DNA of 64,000 bases, taken from Rhabditoides inermis. Its lineage: Eukaryota > Nematoda > Chromadorea > Rhabditida > Rhabditidae. Shown here in pieces: positions 49,270-63,300 of the stretch. Location: NCBI GenBank assembly GCA_963966185.1, contig CAWZYM010000172.1, positions 1,469,953 to 1,533,952 on the forward strand, given 5' to 3'. Position numbers and translations under genes: made by a program. Under the pieces are notes generated by a model. That model searched no databases. It was not told the DNA's origin and saw nothing but the letters and a program-made list of their open reading frames with translations. How positions within the stretch are numbered: the stretch's first letter is position 1; the number at the start of each line of letters is the position of its first letter.

Positions 49270-50240
49270 CCCTTTTCTGTTTATTTATGCGTTCCCTTTC
49301 TTATCTCACTACAATACATGATCCTCATTTTACGATTAAACTGCAAGAAGTCTGAAAATAAATGCCATTCACGATGCATGTTTGTACCTTAATGTTCACG
49401 TAGAAGGCCTTTATAATCATATAAAGATCATGATACTGTAGAATTGTTTGGATATGGCGACCAAAGAGTTGTAGAACTTCAGGCTTCTTTGCTGCTGCTT
49501 CCGAGTTAAATCATCGTCCTCACAAGCAGCACATCTTTTCAAAACACTTCCGAATGTTTTCGAAACACTTCGGAATTATCTTTCGAATCGCCCTAGAACA
49601 CTCTTGAACACTTCGAATGTCTCGCTATCCTTTTGAAACACTGCGGAAATGCTTACGAAGAGACAGACCGCACCTTAACAAACAACAACCATTCCAGATG
49701 AACGAATTCATGTTCGCCAAATCCCAAACGCTTGTTCCCAAACGCCACAAGAAATTGACGCCTAGCGTCAAAGTGACATCGGAACACTTCGCGCAGAGAT
49801 ATGACCGCTTTGTTGAACACGAGCCTTCTCCACAGTAGCCCCTTCACGTCAGGCTTCTGCCGGGGCACGTGCGCCACATTGTCTTGATGGGCGAAAGGAC
49901 AGGCGGTTTGCTCTGCTTGGCCGTGCGCCGTCCCATGCCCCTTGATTGCTGCTGTAGGAGTGCGGCAGCAGGAAGGAGGACCGCTCCGCGAGACGCCACC
50001 CGACTCGCACTCAACATCCTCCTCAGGTCTTCAACACATTAGACATCAAACGGTTTCAGAAGTCGGTATTCCATGTCAAAGTAATACAACATTAACAAAA
50101 CAATCGTTTATCACAAGTAAAACCAAATACAACAAGCATGAAGGAGTAGTCAGTCTCTTAAAACCGTGTCCGAAGTAGTTTGAAATGTTTGGGGGGCGTT
50201 TCGGGGGTAATTGTGAGTGGAAGGCGTTTCGCAAGGCATT
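49270..50240. other. No supported gene
   Basis: Contains several TTTCGAA/CGGAAT-like words around CACTTCGGAA and GGCGTTTCGGGG (49540-49660, 50190-50260) but no clear element. The ORF 49617-49838 is unsupported. Confidence 0.4.
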
Positions 50241-50411
50241 TCGGAGTTGGAAAGCATTTTGGCAGTACAGAGTTTGAGAGACTGACCACTACTTAACAGA
50301 AATGACACAACGAAACACAGAAACAGATATTGTAGGTCGTAATCCTAGCATACGAGTCTGGCGACAGATGCTGGTTCTGCAATACACTAAAAAAAATAAC
50401 TAATACAACAC

Positions 50412-50912
50412 AAGAACAAACCTGCTCGAGGCCAATGACGGTGACGAGCATACAGTGAGCGTCTCCGGTCAGCCAGCACTGCTCCGTCACCAGCTCATCC
50501 TAAAGATATATATTCGGATAAGCAATCAACTAGGAACTCACGAATTCAGTCGATTTTATTATCTTGAGATCTTCATTTCCTCTTCGAGTCAACAGCACAC
50601 AAATGGATAACCTAAAATAAATAGTGATCACAATGGTCAAAATACTCACCCGCGGAATTGCCGCGGCTGCTTGACGAACCGTGGCGTTCGTGTCCATCTC
50701 AAAGCGTTGTGCAACCTTGGGCTGCAATTTGGTTAGTAATATCACAACTTATAAATATGATTTAACTGACCGTTTCATCCTGTAGGACTTCCATGATAAT
50801 GATTGCGTCTCCATCCGCCGCTCCACCACCGATGAACATGGCGTTGACTCGATCTAGATCCTCGAAAGTAGACAGAACCAACTCGCGGACCAACGACGTT
50901 CTCTCCTTAACG
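50412..50912 (-). CDS. Unrecognised spliced minus-strand gene
   Basis: Four exons with good splice borders on the minus strand: about 50912-50772 (TSLVRELVLSTFEDLDRV, MFIGGGAADGDAIIIMEV), 50738-50651 (QPKVAQRFEMDTNATVRQAA), 50613-50543 (LSICVLLTRRGNEDLKII) and 50499-50422 (DELVTEQCWLTGDAHCMLV). The pieces have coding character and similar composition. An upstream exon at 52312-52213 (DGDVWLLLQEEDWWHASDRR) may belong to it, with the fold-back at 51.1-52.2 kb in the intron between. No family recognised; joins at both ends unproven. Confidence 0.38.
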
Positions 50913-51118
50913 ATAATATGTATATCAAGTTATAACGCAATTTCCCGAGAAGTGTGGTGATCTGGTTGTTAGCCATAGAGAAACGTATTCCAAAAACAAT
51001 AATTTCTTCAAAAACCAATATCTTCTAGTAAAGTACATGTATTTTCAGCAAGCATAGCGGTAACAGTAGCACCCAAACAGTTTAAAAGAAAAGAAATTAC
51101 AAATCAGATACTTCATGT

Positions 51119-52212
51119 GGCAACCTGGAAAGTTCAGCCGTACATCAGTACACCAGTACAGCCGCAAAAAGTACAGCGCATGACGTCACGAGTACACCAC
51201 ATGACGTCATGTGGTGTACTTTTTTCGAAAATAATCTAGAAAAATGCGAGCGTAGAGTCGTCAACCCCAATATCGGCGCCCGTATTTTCTATGCGGCGCC
51301 GCTATAATTTTATTTTATTTATCAGCCTGATTCCGACATGTACATACAATGGTAGCATGATGGGTTATCTGAAGCACACGCGTATAATTGGTCAAACCAA
51401 ATGGCTCCGCCTTGTTATCGATCTTCTACGTTTTTTTTCGGCGCACTGTATTTTTAAAAACTCTAAAATTAAAAAGTAAAAAGTATATATTCATAAAACT
51501 CATAACTCATTCGTTGGTTGCGCTCATTCGTTGGTTGCGCACGCATTACAACGCAAAGCAGACACTCTCCCATCTTAAAGATGTTCAAGCCATCATTTTT
51601 GTCTGTTTCTAAGCCCCGTAGAACATGGTGTCATAGCGTAGTGAATAGTAAGCGAGCCCAGAGCTCAAGTGGTCGCAGATGAATGACACTACGGCCGGGC
51701 CGTAGCGGGTCAAAGTCGAATTTCCTTGCAACCCGGATATATGCGGATATATATGCAGGGAAAGTTATATTTCATTCATATATATAATTCACTTGCAACA
51801 CAAAACACATTGTGATGCGTGCGCAATCAACGAATGAGCGCGAGAACCGAGAAACAACAAATTCCTTACAGTCTATGAGTTTTATGAGTTTACTATGAGT
51901 TTTATCTGAGTTTTCTATGAGTTTTCTATGAGTTTTATGAAATTATACTTTTCAACTTTATAATTTTAGAGTTTTAAAAAAAAAATATACAGTGCGCCCG
52001 GCGCCGCTGCAAAAATACGGGCGCCAATATTGGAGTTGACGAGTCCACGCTCGCATTTTTCTAGATTATTTTCGAAAAATTACACCAGTACACCGCATGA
52101 CGTCATGTGGTGTACTCGTGACGTCATGTGTTGTACTTTTTGCGGCTGTACTGGTGTACGCTGTACTGGTGTACGGCTGTACTGATGTACGTCTGAACTT
52201 TCCAGGTTACCT
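51119..52212. mobile_element. 1.1 kb fold-back element with ~190-bp terminal inverted repeats
   Basis: Both ends read AACCTGGAAAGTTCAG and continue for about 190 nt as reverse complements, including GTACACCAGTACAGCC repeats, TGACGTCA sites, TCTAGAAAAATGCGAGCGT and CGGCGCC. The right arm has an extra copy of the GTACACCAGTACA unit. Inner sequences are also mirrored (CATTCGTTGGTTGCGC, 51520s, against GCGCAATCAACGAATG, 51820s), so nearly the whole element can fold. No transposase ORF: a non-autonomous element. The target duplication is not clear. Confidence 0.8.
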
Positions 52213-52344
52213 ACACATGCATGTGCTCCGCCTGTGGCGCCTCCTCCGGTCGGACGCGTGCCACCAGTCTTCTTCCTGCAGCAACAACCACACATCGCCG
52301 TCGGCCGCCGCACCTGAATTACCTCAATTTCGAACAAACACATT

Positions 52345-53930
52345 GGTAAATATGCACGGTAAAACAACCGAATGTCATTTCAGAGAGAAACAGTACAAAC
52401 ACGAGCAAGCACGGAAAAAACGGAACCATGAACCATAAACAGAACCAGCACAGAAACAGCACAGCTAAATAGAAGTGCTATAAAAATGAAAGGGAAAAGC
52501 TGACAAAAGGCACGTCCACAGCGCGTCCTCGCGACAGAATTTTCGTCAACGAGCGATGTGGGCGGAGCAAGAGGCGGGGTCTATATTCGGCTCCCGGAAT
52601 ACGTAGTGTATAATTCAATTTGTTTGTTCACTCTGTTTATGATATTGTTTTGAATGTTTCACCATAATTGTACACGATAGCAACATTCAGTACAATAATG
52701 AAGCATTCTAAGTAAAATCTGTGTTCCAAAGAAACTTTGATTCACATCATGGTCAGGTTCAGTGCATTTTGATCAGATTCAGCACGTCATCGCTCGAAAT
52801 CGGAGGAGAACGAAGCCAAACGACAGATTGGCAATATTAGTTGACGTCGATTGTTATTGATTAAAGAAATTCCCATGTCACCATTTAATCCCGATCCTCT
52901 CAAAAATAGACGAAAGTCGCGTTTTATAGCACCTTTGACTACATTCACGACTAACGAGAAAGGTGAATGAGGTACAGTTCAGGGAATATTAAGTTCCGCC
53001 ACCACTCCGCTCAGCCGTCATACATTTTAAAATTGCGCGCGCGCGAAAGTTTGAATGTGAATATATTCGCGTGCTCTCGCACGTCTATCGTTTTGCCGCC
53101 TCGCACTCTGCGCTCTTGCGCTCTCTACTGGCGGCTGACTGATTTGCCCACCCACTGTAATTCGCACCGATAAAGTAGATATAAAGTAGATTTCGAAAGC
53201 CCTTTCTATACTAATCAACATATCAAAAAAATCAGCTGCCCTCGTTCACGTTTAGGCATTCTTCATATAAAAACTAATAGTCAAAATTTTCAGTCCAGAC
53301 ACTAGATGGAGGCAGTCATAATCATAGGCGTGTTTGTTTATCACAAGGCTCTGAATCGATGAAAATTTAAAGTTCAAATAAGTTTTAAATGAAAGATACA
53401 GCCTTCTATAACTATTTGATAAATATTTTAATGAGAATAGTGCAGCATATGTTTAATAAATACAGTAATTAGGTCGCAACTTCAAACAAAGAGAGGTTGG
53501 AGAGTTGAGGCTTCACTGGACAACAAAGATCATACCAAACAAATCATAACAACTAATCCATCAATCAATCAATCCAGTCGCTTCTCAAATAATCACAGTA
53601 CAACAAGACATAGACAATTTTATTAGCAACGAACAAACACACTTGACACTTACACAAAACCTAAATTTAGTGTTTATGAAGAGAAGACCAGCTGTTGTTG
53701 GCTTGTGACTTCAATCTTTTGACGAGAGGCTGCTAGAGAAGCCGATCGGAGTCACCGTAGATAAATCAGACTATTTAGAGACACAGAGAAAGGAAAAATA
53801 CAGAGAAGTACGCACCTGAGAAAATCCAATGGGGGGAGAGCGAGTGAAAGATAATGTAACGGGCAGTGATACACAATCAATGTCTAGCTGATTGCGCGCC
53901 GCTCAGAGTGTGCCATACGAACTCTACTTA
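52345..53930. other. No supported gene
   Basis: Mixed sequence with a GCGCGCGCG patch (53036) and no conserved exon, RNA or repeat pair noticed. Confidence 0.4.
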
Positions 53931-53937
53931 GTTTCTG

Positions 53938-53944
53938 GAAAGAG

Positions 53945-53978
<34 letters not shown>

Positions 53979-54115
53979 AGGGAGAGAGGAAGAAAGGAAG
54001 AGAAGAGAGGAGAGGGGGAGAGGAAGATAGAGGGAATGAGGAAGAGAGGGAGAGAGTTAGAGAGGGAGAGAGGGGGAGAGGGGAGAGGGGAGGAGGGAGA
54101 GAGAAGGAGAGGTAC
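53938..54115 (+). repeat. Purine-rich (GA)n tract
   Basis: GAGAGAGG-type microsatellite downstream of XAB2. Open frames across it are artefacts. Confidence 0.9.
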
Positions 54116-54316
54116 ACAATATGTGCCCATACCCTATTTCTCTAACAGACCGATTCCACTTCAAAAATCGCAAATAATAAGCACATTTATTTCGAGTATC
54201 AAATTCAATAGTTAAAAATTGTCAAAACAACAAACTAACACGGGAGAGACGACACGCATAATCACACTAACGCTCTTACAAAACAACAAACAACAAAACC
54301 GATGGGTTCAAATAGT

Positions 54317-57300
54317 CTACTCATCCTCCTTGTCCTTCGGAGCCAGGCCTCCGAAGATCGCGTCCGGAACAGCCTTCGTCTGGATTTCTGCAAAAAAAAT
54401 AACGATTATGTTACACACTCCTGCGAACAACAGGATTATTTTGAATAAACAACCAGTGACGTCAACAATACCTCTAAACAAAAAAGATTTCACTGAAGTA
54501 ACGCATGTCACTACATAGTTCCTAACACATTCTAAAACATCAAAGAAGACAGTCATCACCCACCCGGCACCTCGTCTCCTTCCTCTCCCTCTCCTCCCTC
54601 TCCATTCTCCTCGTCCTCGTCGTCATCCTCGTCCAGGTCGATCTCGTCGGGGTTGTCTGTGGTGGCCTTCTCGGTCGTCTTGCTGGCTCCGCGCACGAAT
54701 GAGATGTTTCCTCCTCCTCCCCCAACGGCGGCCGCCCCCTGTTCCGCCGCCGCGGCAGCCGCCCGCGCCTCCAGCACAGCCATCTGGTTGTCCGCCTCCT
54801 GAGCCTGCAACTTATACGATCAAATATCTTTCACTAAACCCTAAACCCTCTCGCCTCTTAAAAACACACTAGTTTCAAACACGTTCCCACTCAGAATTAG
54901 TTGCGTGGTGAAATCCAAAAAGAATAATATACTGTGCGATTTCCGGATTCCATGTGATAAAACTAAGTGTACGCTTCACACCCTCGTTATAACTACCTTA
55001 TGTGGAAAACGAAATCAATTCGAGTCCCGGTCGCTTACGTCATACAATTCAATCCTAATATATAGAAAACGGCCTGTCCGTCCGTCTGACTGTCTGACAG
55101 TGACGCTCATGCGCCGCTTATAAAGCTCTGCCGCTGCCAGTGTGTGAGAGTGAGACGCGTTGGGATTGCACTTTCTCAGCGAGAGCATGTGATTGCGAAA
55201 TCATCCCCACATAACCAGAACTAAATATTATAATTTCTTTCTCTTTCGCATCGCGCGGTCGGGTCGAAATGATCTTCCCCCAGTACCCTTGAGCAAGGCG
55301 GGGAATAGCTCATGATAACGCTGTCTTCCTAGCCCGTGGAGTTACTATTGTGGATTATAATGGAAGAAAAGGAACACCCGGAGCTCCACCATCGTCTATA
55401 ATGGTATCTAATTCTAATGGATTATGGAAAGGAAATCTAATGATTATCGACTGATTATCGATCTAATATCGACTTTCGACCTTCGACCCTACCATCCCCG
55501 TTGCTGAACGAAGTGTTTCTCCCAGCGCTTAGCCCTTGTGGTGTACCGTATGCACTTTGTTGTATAGTCAGGATATAGCGATTCTGGATAAATGATTGAT
55601 TGATTGAGGAGGGAGACCGCCACAGGCGAGTCCGACTGGTAATTCTATAAAATAACATTCCAAGCCGAATACGCTTCACACTCTCCCCATATCTACACCG
55701 CGTGGAACACAAACCAATACACGCGCGTATTTCTCGCAAGTCCAAACCCACATTGATATATTTAGTCTCGACTCTTAACTCTTTCTTCACATTCTCACCG
55801 TATCAAACACGCCCAACCTTCATACATCCCTCTCAAATCTCCAGCCCACCTTGGTCGATTCGGTCTCCACTCTCGTCTCTCTCTCTTTTCACACTCTCAC
55901 CATATCACAAACCCGCCTAATACCGTATACCTCCACATACCCCCCTCCCCCGCCCACCTTGGTCTCTCCGGCCGCGATCATCTGCGCCGTCATGTAGTTG
56001 ATGTTCGTGTTGTACGTGGCCTGCACCGAGCGCTTGATGCGCAGCATCTCACGCACCTGAACTCAGTAGGTAACCTCCTCTCTCTTTCTCTCTCTCTCTC
56101 TCCTCTCCTCCCCCTCTCTCTCCTTCTCTTCCCTCGCACTCACCGTGTCCTCGTTGCCGTGCTTCACCTCAAACTCCTTCCACGTCTCCCAGAACTGACC
56201 GTGCACCTGCAAATCATCAAAAAAATTAAATTAACTAATCTAATAAGATATCGCATTGCCAAAAAACTACGAGGCTCGCAATACACTCACAGTGAAACCT
56301 ACAATATCCAAAACTCCAGATCCACATCCAGAAATCTCTCCACAAACGAGACATACTTCCCCGTACTCAACTCACCCTGGGATCGCATATCTCTGAGCAG
56401 TGTGCGTATATGGCGCGGGCGCGGTCGATCTCACCCAGCGTGCGCTCCATCTGAGCGAACCGGAGGGACATGTCCCTGAATAGTCAATCGTGTAACGGTA
56501 AACAATAAACATCAATCATTCCACTTTTTCTTCAGTAGCACAGTATCACTTTCGCACTTTCGTATATAACTAATCACATCAGTCCCTGAATAGCAACCGA
56601 TAAAAAACCAAAAAATATTTCTAGATTCTAGTACTGAGAACAGTATGCCACACGCACCTGCTCCTGCTCTCTGGCAGCGTGTCGATGGCGTGCTCGTAGA
56701 TGGGGCGAGTGTGCGGCAGACCGTACAGCTCCGCCGCCTTCTTGATGTAGATGTTGAACATCTGAAAACACCGTGTCAAACAAGCATACACTACCTCATC
56801 ACTGTTGGTGATTTTACCACTACAACTCGCTACTCGCTGTGGGTGTGGGTAAACCTCATAGCAAGCCGTATTAGCAATTCGCAAATAACAAAATAGAAAA
56901 GTAGAGCCGGTGTCATATTCGAAATTTGAAAAAAAATCACATCCGGTGATTTAATTAGAACATCTTCACCCGCACTGACCGCGTACATCTCCTCCTTGTC
57001 GACGGCGGCCGTGCTTCTATTGTAGATGCTCATCGCGTGCCGAGCCAGACCGAACTCCTCCTCCAGCTTCGCGTACAGAAGATAGATGTCTGAATACGGA
57101 TACAGCGTGAGGCTAACAGTAGAGTATTAGATATGCAAAAATCATTGTCTCGTCAACTCCAAATGACACAATATAATTCTCTGAAACATACAAGCCCCAA
57201 AATGATCTCGATTACTTATCATTTTGAAACCACTCACTCTTGGCATACTTGGGCGGGCAGTTCTCGAGGCACTGCTCAAAGAGATCGCGGGCGCGCTCCA

Positions 57301-60300
57301 ACTTCTTGCCACCCTGGAGCATCGCGTCAATCGTCAACACGTCAACGTCTCTCTCTCTCTCTCTGCCACTCACATATCGCTTGATAAACTTGGTGAGGTA
57401 GAGGTTCCAAATGTCGTACACCATCGGCCACTTGAACAGCGCAATACCGCGCTCGTACGCCTGAACAAGTTGGAAACGTACATACATCTACGTTCCACCC
57501 ATATCACATCTACTCACGCATAAAACATATTAATCACTATCTATTAAGCAGACTAAAACCCCAACCCACCTTGAACGCGTGCTCGAAGTACTCGTGTTCC
57601 TCGAGGAACATGGCGTAGTTGATGACAATCTGGGGCGTGGCGATGCGCAGGTCCAGCACGCGCTCGTACACCGCGCGACACGAGTCGATCTAGAGACACG
57701 CACACGTCACAAACTCGGGGGCTATACGTTTCACAACTACTCTATTAGACACAGTTAGCCGACTCTTCCAATCCCATCGACGTCTAGATGCATACAGTAA
57801 CCTCCACTCACCGTGCCAAAGCTCTCCTCCAGATCCGCGTACATGCTCCACACGCGAAGACTCTGCAAAGTAAAACATTTTTATGACTGCACACGATAAG
57901 CACAAATGCCTCTATTTTCGAACACGCAGAAAACACGTTTCAGCCTCTCATCTATAGGGTTGCTTACATAAACCTACGATCCTGACACTCCACTCCACCT
58001 CCTCCCACCTGCCCATACCTTGTGCACTCTGGCCTGCACCGACTCGTTCTCGTCGAAGAACGACGTCTTCCTGGGTGGAGGGGCACACGCGCGACGCAGC
58101 AGCGCGATCGCACGCTCCGGCGACCTGCGCGGATGGCAAATGTAATAGTGCAAACTTGTGAACGATACGTTTCAATGCAATAATATGTTCAAACCAAATA
58201 GTTAATGAATAATTCTTCGTCGGTTCAATTAGATTCCACTACTCTACAACAGCTGAACAAACCCCTCTTCCCTATCTCCTGAACATTCGTCATCCACCTC
58301 CTCCTCCCCCACCCACTTGCTCCTCAGCTCCATCTCCGCGTACTCTGTCCACACCGACGCCAGCTCGTCCACCTTCACGTAGCCAGCCTGCAGCGCCTTC
58401 TCAAACACACTTCGCGCCTGCAACACAAAACATTCCAGTTTATAGATTGAACTTCGATTCAATTCAGCCATATGTGACACATGTGGGTGGACTATGTACA
58501 AGTATGTTTCAACCGTACAATGAACCGCATTGTGTTGAAAAATGTACAACTTCCATGCGGCATTTATAATCTGTAAATGAAAATGAACGACTCACATCGT
58601 CAATCTGTCCTCCCTCCTCGTAGAACTTGGCAAACGACACCCAGATAGCGGAGAGCTTGCCGACCTCAACATATTCATATTGTGACACATACGCTTCATC
58701 CATTATAGGTAAGTACAATCACACACTATTGATAATCTCATCTCTTACAAGGAGTGTTGTTAGAGCCACACTCGCGGATCCAAACCAAATTGATAGGATA
58801 TCTTAGTTAGGATCCCAGACATCGATTTCTGGTGTTACTTTTTCCTACGCGCCATATACGTTTCCAGTACGAAAACGTACAGGGCTGGGTTTTGGCTACC
58901 TAATTCCACCTCTGGCGCTCAAGGACCGAGCCGTTGTGGCCTAGTGGTTAGCGCCGCAGTCTGTCAGAACAGAGGCTGGGGTTCGAGTCCGCGCACACGA
59001 TTTTTGTTTTGCCAGCAGTTTCTGGACTTGGACTTGAAGTTTTTTTGTTGCGAAGTGCTTCGATCTGTTTGTAACTACAAATACGTTTTCTTTTCTTTTT
59101 TTCAAAACTTGTTTTCCAATTTCGTTTGAATATATTGTGTTTTTTTTACACTTAAAATATTGTTTTGGCTGAAACGTTTATTTTGAAAACAAATATCATT
59201 CTGCTCTTTCGCTCGCGCTGAGCGGCTGTAATCTCTCGCCATGCCGAAAGGCAAAACATCTTCCAGCAAATTTGCCAAGCAGCCCAATTCTGGCACTACT
59301 TCAACTGATTCTACTACTTTTTCGGCAACACCTATTCCATTCCTCACTCCTGACCTGTCGCCTACTTCCATTTTGAACTCGGCTGACCACCTTCGCGACT
59401 TCCTCTCGCAGACATTCAATGAACTGAGCGTCACATTGGGCGCTCGTCTGTGCAGTATGGTGAACGAGTCCATCGCCTATTTGGAGGAGCAGATCGAGGA
59501 GCTGAGGCAGAGGATCGACGAGCTCGCCAAACCCAAGGAGACCCCTGTACCTGTGAGTCCACCGATTTCCACACCTATTGGAGATAAAGAGGAGAGGAGG
59601 AAGCGTGTCATTCTGACCCGCGTTTCCCGATCCTACCGGAACTACTTTTTCGAAAATACTACCTTGTTTGGACTGAAGACGACCGATTGCCGAATTGTCG
59701 CCGACCGTGATAGTGACGTGTTCAACACCTTGCTTCTCTCCTTCAACTGCCCCGAGGATGCCACCTCTTTCATCCGCAAATTCAACATGGACTGTCCAGC
59801 GAGAGCCCGTCCCGACTACTGCCCGGAGGATGCTGCCAAGTACGCTGCCGCCTGGAGGGAGGCGATTCGACTCAACGACACTGCTGGCCGGCGCGAGTGG
59901 ACTGTGCGAGGACTCGAGCTGTTCAAGTTGCGACTGCCCGGTCAGTGGACAAAGATTGACCGCTAAACTTCTATCTACAGTCTCTCTTTTCACATGTTGC
60001 CTCTTTGTATCTTCGTGTTATGCATTCAGTTCATTTCGTTTTATATCAACATTGTTCACAATTTCGCTCATCATGGTGCCTGAGTGTTTACGTGTACGTT
60101 TCATATATTTCCTCAAATTCATAATTTTCACTTCGATCGATGTGTTATTCGTTACACGTTTCTTTCACACTTTCGTCTGATATCTGATCTAACTGTTTTT
60201 GCAATCGCCATGTCCCATGTTTTGTTTTGTGTTGCTCTTTCCCCCGTTCTCTTCTCTCACGCAGAGAAACTGTCGCGCCCGTCATAAGTGCTCTTGCAGC

Positions 60301-63300
60301 CTGCGGGAATAGAAAATATTTGTGAATCACTCGCAAATAGATAAATATTATTATATGTATAACAAAGCAAGAACATTTGTAATCTGTGTTTTTCCATCAA
60401 CAAGAAACGCAAGTCCATGGAACTGTTGGCAAAACAAAAATCGTGTGCGCGTACTCGAACCCCAGCTTCTGTTCTGACAGACTGACGCGCTAACCACTAG
60501 GCCACAACGGCTCGTCTTTGACCGCCAGAGGTGGAATGAGGTGGCCAAAACCCAGCCCTGTACGTTTTCGTACTGGAAACGTATATGGCGCGTAGGAAAA
60601 AGTAACACCAGAAATCGATGTCTGGGGTCCTAACTAAGATATCCTATCAATTTGGTTTGGATCCGCGAGTGTGGCTCTAACAACACTCCTTGTTAGGCAT
60701 TACTACCTAGACCTACAATCTACAAAGTCATCTATAAGTCGTGTAAATAGTATAAGACATATAATAATATTGAAACAACATGAACCAAACAAAGTTCCAA
60801 CCGAAAAAAATCTTGATTCTGTTTTTTTTTATTTGAACAAAAATACCTGCATCTTGGGATTGACCGTCTTGACCGCTTCGATGTACGTCTCGATTTGCTA
60901 GAAAAAATATCAATGTAAGATGTATTGAACGAAATTTACGTGTCATACTAAAGACTTCTAAATCAAGCAATAATCAAGCAACCATTGATAAATTTGTCCA
61001 TCAACCATCCCCCCTACCTTCTCGGGCTGTCCCTCGTATAGCTGCACCCGGTTGAGCCACTCGTGCGCGTTGTGCGGATTCTGCCGCAGAAGAACACTGT
61101 TCAGCAACAGCTGCCGACGAGACATCAGGTGCTCGAATCTGGAACGACAACATGGCCATGTCAGACCCTCCCGTTCACTCCTCGTCATCTCTCCCTCTCT
61201 TTTTCTCCTCTGACCTGGCGAACAGCCACTCGAGCTCCATCTCGTCCTCCTCCTCTCCCTCCGTCATCTCGTCCATCTTGGCCGCCGTCTCCCTCTCCTC
61301 GAACTTGGCGTACGCGTCGAATATCTGCGTGAAGTCGCGCACCGTCGCCACACTCACCATCGCCTCCTCGTACACGTCGCGCGCCTGCATCAATAGTTAG
61401 TTACCATGTTTTTTTTTTGTTGAAAATAAGTTTCACCAAACAAATACATGCCGTTCACACAATCTACAACAATTGCTACATATTAACGTATTTTAAACAA
61501 TTCCGCAGAAATCTCACGAATGCTTGTATGTAAACAGTGCGTGATTTTGAGAGAGAAAAATATGACACGACATCTGTACAACCAATCTTCCAATAAAAAA
61601 CTCAAAACTAATTTTTTTTAAAACTAAGCACCTTCTCAAAGTGTCCGGCGCGAATGTAGTAGTCGGCCAGCGAGCACCACAGCACGCCCACTTGGTCAGA
61701 GTACCTGCAAGAACAAACATATAAGAACCTCGATTCTTCAAGTACAGAACGATGGGGTATGATCATGATCATGAATAAAATTAATGCAAAATGATCAGAG
61801 CACGAGTACTTGCCAAAAAAATCCAAGAAAGACCAAATGACTCCAGGACCAAGACTATGAGATGAGTGAATCAATCGATATCCCAACGTACCTCCTGATT
61901 CCCTGTCGCATGATGGCGTCGACGTTGAGCGAGTGCACCTTGGTGGGGTTCTTCGAGATCAACTCGCACAGCTCCGACCACAACTGCAACCAGAAAGAAA
62001 TAGACAATGTCAAAATCGAAAATAAGTTTCACAGCCGCCAAAATTACATTTTAGCATTCAAGTTCTCAGATCTCGTGAGAAAGAAACAATAAAAAGACAA
62101 ATTCCCCCGTACCTGATGTGCCGTCTTTCCGTGCTCGCTGACGGGCTTGTCCTCGTTGACCAGAGTGGCCAGCTGCTTGGCCGCGTCGTCCAGCTGGTCG
62201 ATCGACTTCAGGTACTCCACAAAGTCCTCCCGAGCGCGCGGGTTCAGCTTCAGGTATCTAATGTTGGCATGTTGACAATCGCAGCAGAGTGACGTCCCTC
62301 ACCTCCTGTACACGCGAATAGCCGTCTCGGGAACCGAGTGGGAGGTGATGAACTTGATGTAGAGCGGCCAGATGCGCATGTGCTGCGTCACCGGCAGTGC
62401 ACTGAAAACCGAAGCAGTCAATCAGTCAAGCAGTCAACAGAAGCAGTGAATTGTGAATATGAATATCAAACAAATGAACAATACGCAGCAACAAAACAGT
62501 ATCATACTATTTGTGTATAAACATCAATAGGTCGAAGAGCCGGAGAAGTTAAATACTAATAACCAACTCAGAGTTTTAGAAGCAGGCAGGAACAGGCAGA
62601 CGCCTATACAAACCACTATACTGTCATTATACTAATCGTGAATCGTGGTGCTACTTGATTCGAGATGAATATTCTCTTTTCAACGCACTGACCGCAGCGC
62701 CCTGTCGAATACGCGGCGCGTCTCGGTGATCAGCCGGCGCTTCGTCATCAGCTCGCAGTACTCCATCCAGATACGCGGCATCTCAACGAAACAATCATAC
62801 ATGTTACAAATAATAATAATAACATCCTCTACAACCACCAACCTTGTGGAGGTGGATGAGGCAGCGCTCGTACGCGTCGCTCAGGTGCTGGTAGGCGATG
62901 TCAGTAGGGCACTGAATGTATACGGTATATATATATATATATATAATTGATATAAAATACTGCACAAACCTTGTGGGCGACCATGCGGCGGCGGAAGCGG
63001 AGGTAGTTGTACCACAGCTTGTAGCTGCGCTCGAACACCTTCAGCGCGCGCTCGTACACCTATAATACATTGTTTAAATTAACAATTATATTATTATTAA
63101 TAGTTAATGTAAACAAAACAATACCTGGCAGATGTGCTTGAGCGGGGCCTTGGTCTTTTTCTTGTGGTCGATGTAGCGCTGCCAGCTGCGCAGCGACGTT
63201 GGGTTCTTCAGAATATCCTCCTCATACGGAAGGTCCTCATCCGTCTTAAAATGAAATGGAATCATATTGAAGATGAAACTGATCGAAAATCACTCACAAA

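Larger units (their letters stand above)
58748..60692. mobile_element. 1.95 kb element with 283-bp TIRs carrying tRNA-like sequences, inside XAB2 intron 12
   Basis: 58748-59030 and 60410-60692 are reverse complements at roughly 95% by eye, starting CAAGGAGTGTTGTTAGAGCC. TTA lies directly outside each end (58745-58747, 60693-60695), a likely 3-bp target duplication. Each TIR contains a tRNA-like sequence with A and B boxes. The interior has one ORF of 241 codons. No DDE transposase is encoded. Either a non-autonomous DNA transposon that captured a LINE ORF1-type gene and a SINE head, or an unusual composite. Confidence 0.82.

Noticed and set aside
58926..58998. Functional tRNA gene
   Set aside because: A and B boxes are good but the acceptor and anticodon stems do not pair properly, and the copy is part of a long inverted repeat.
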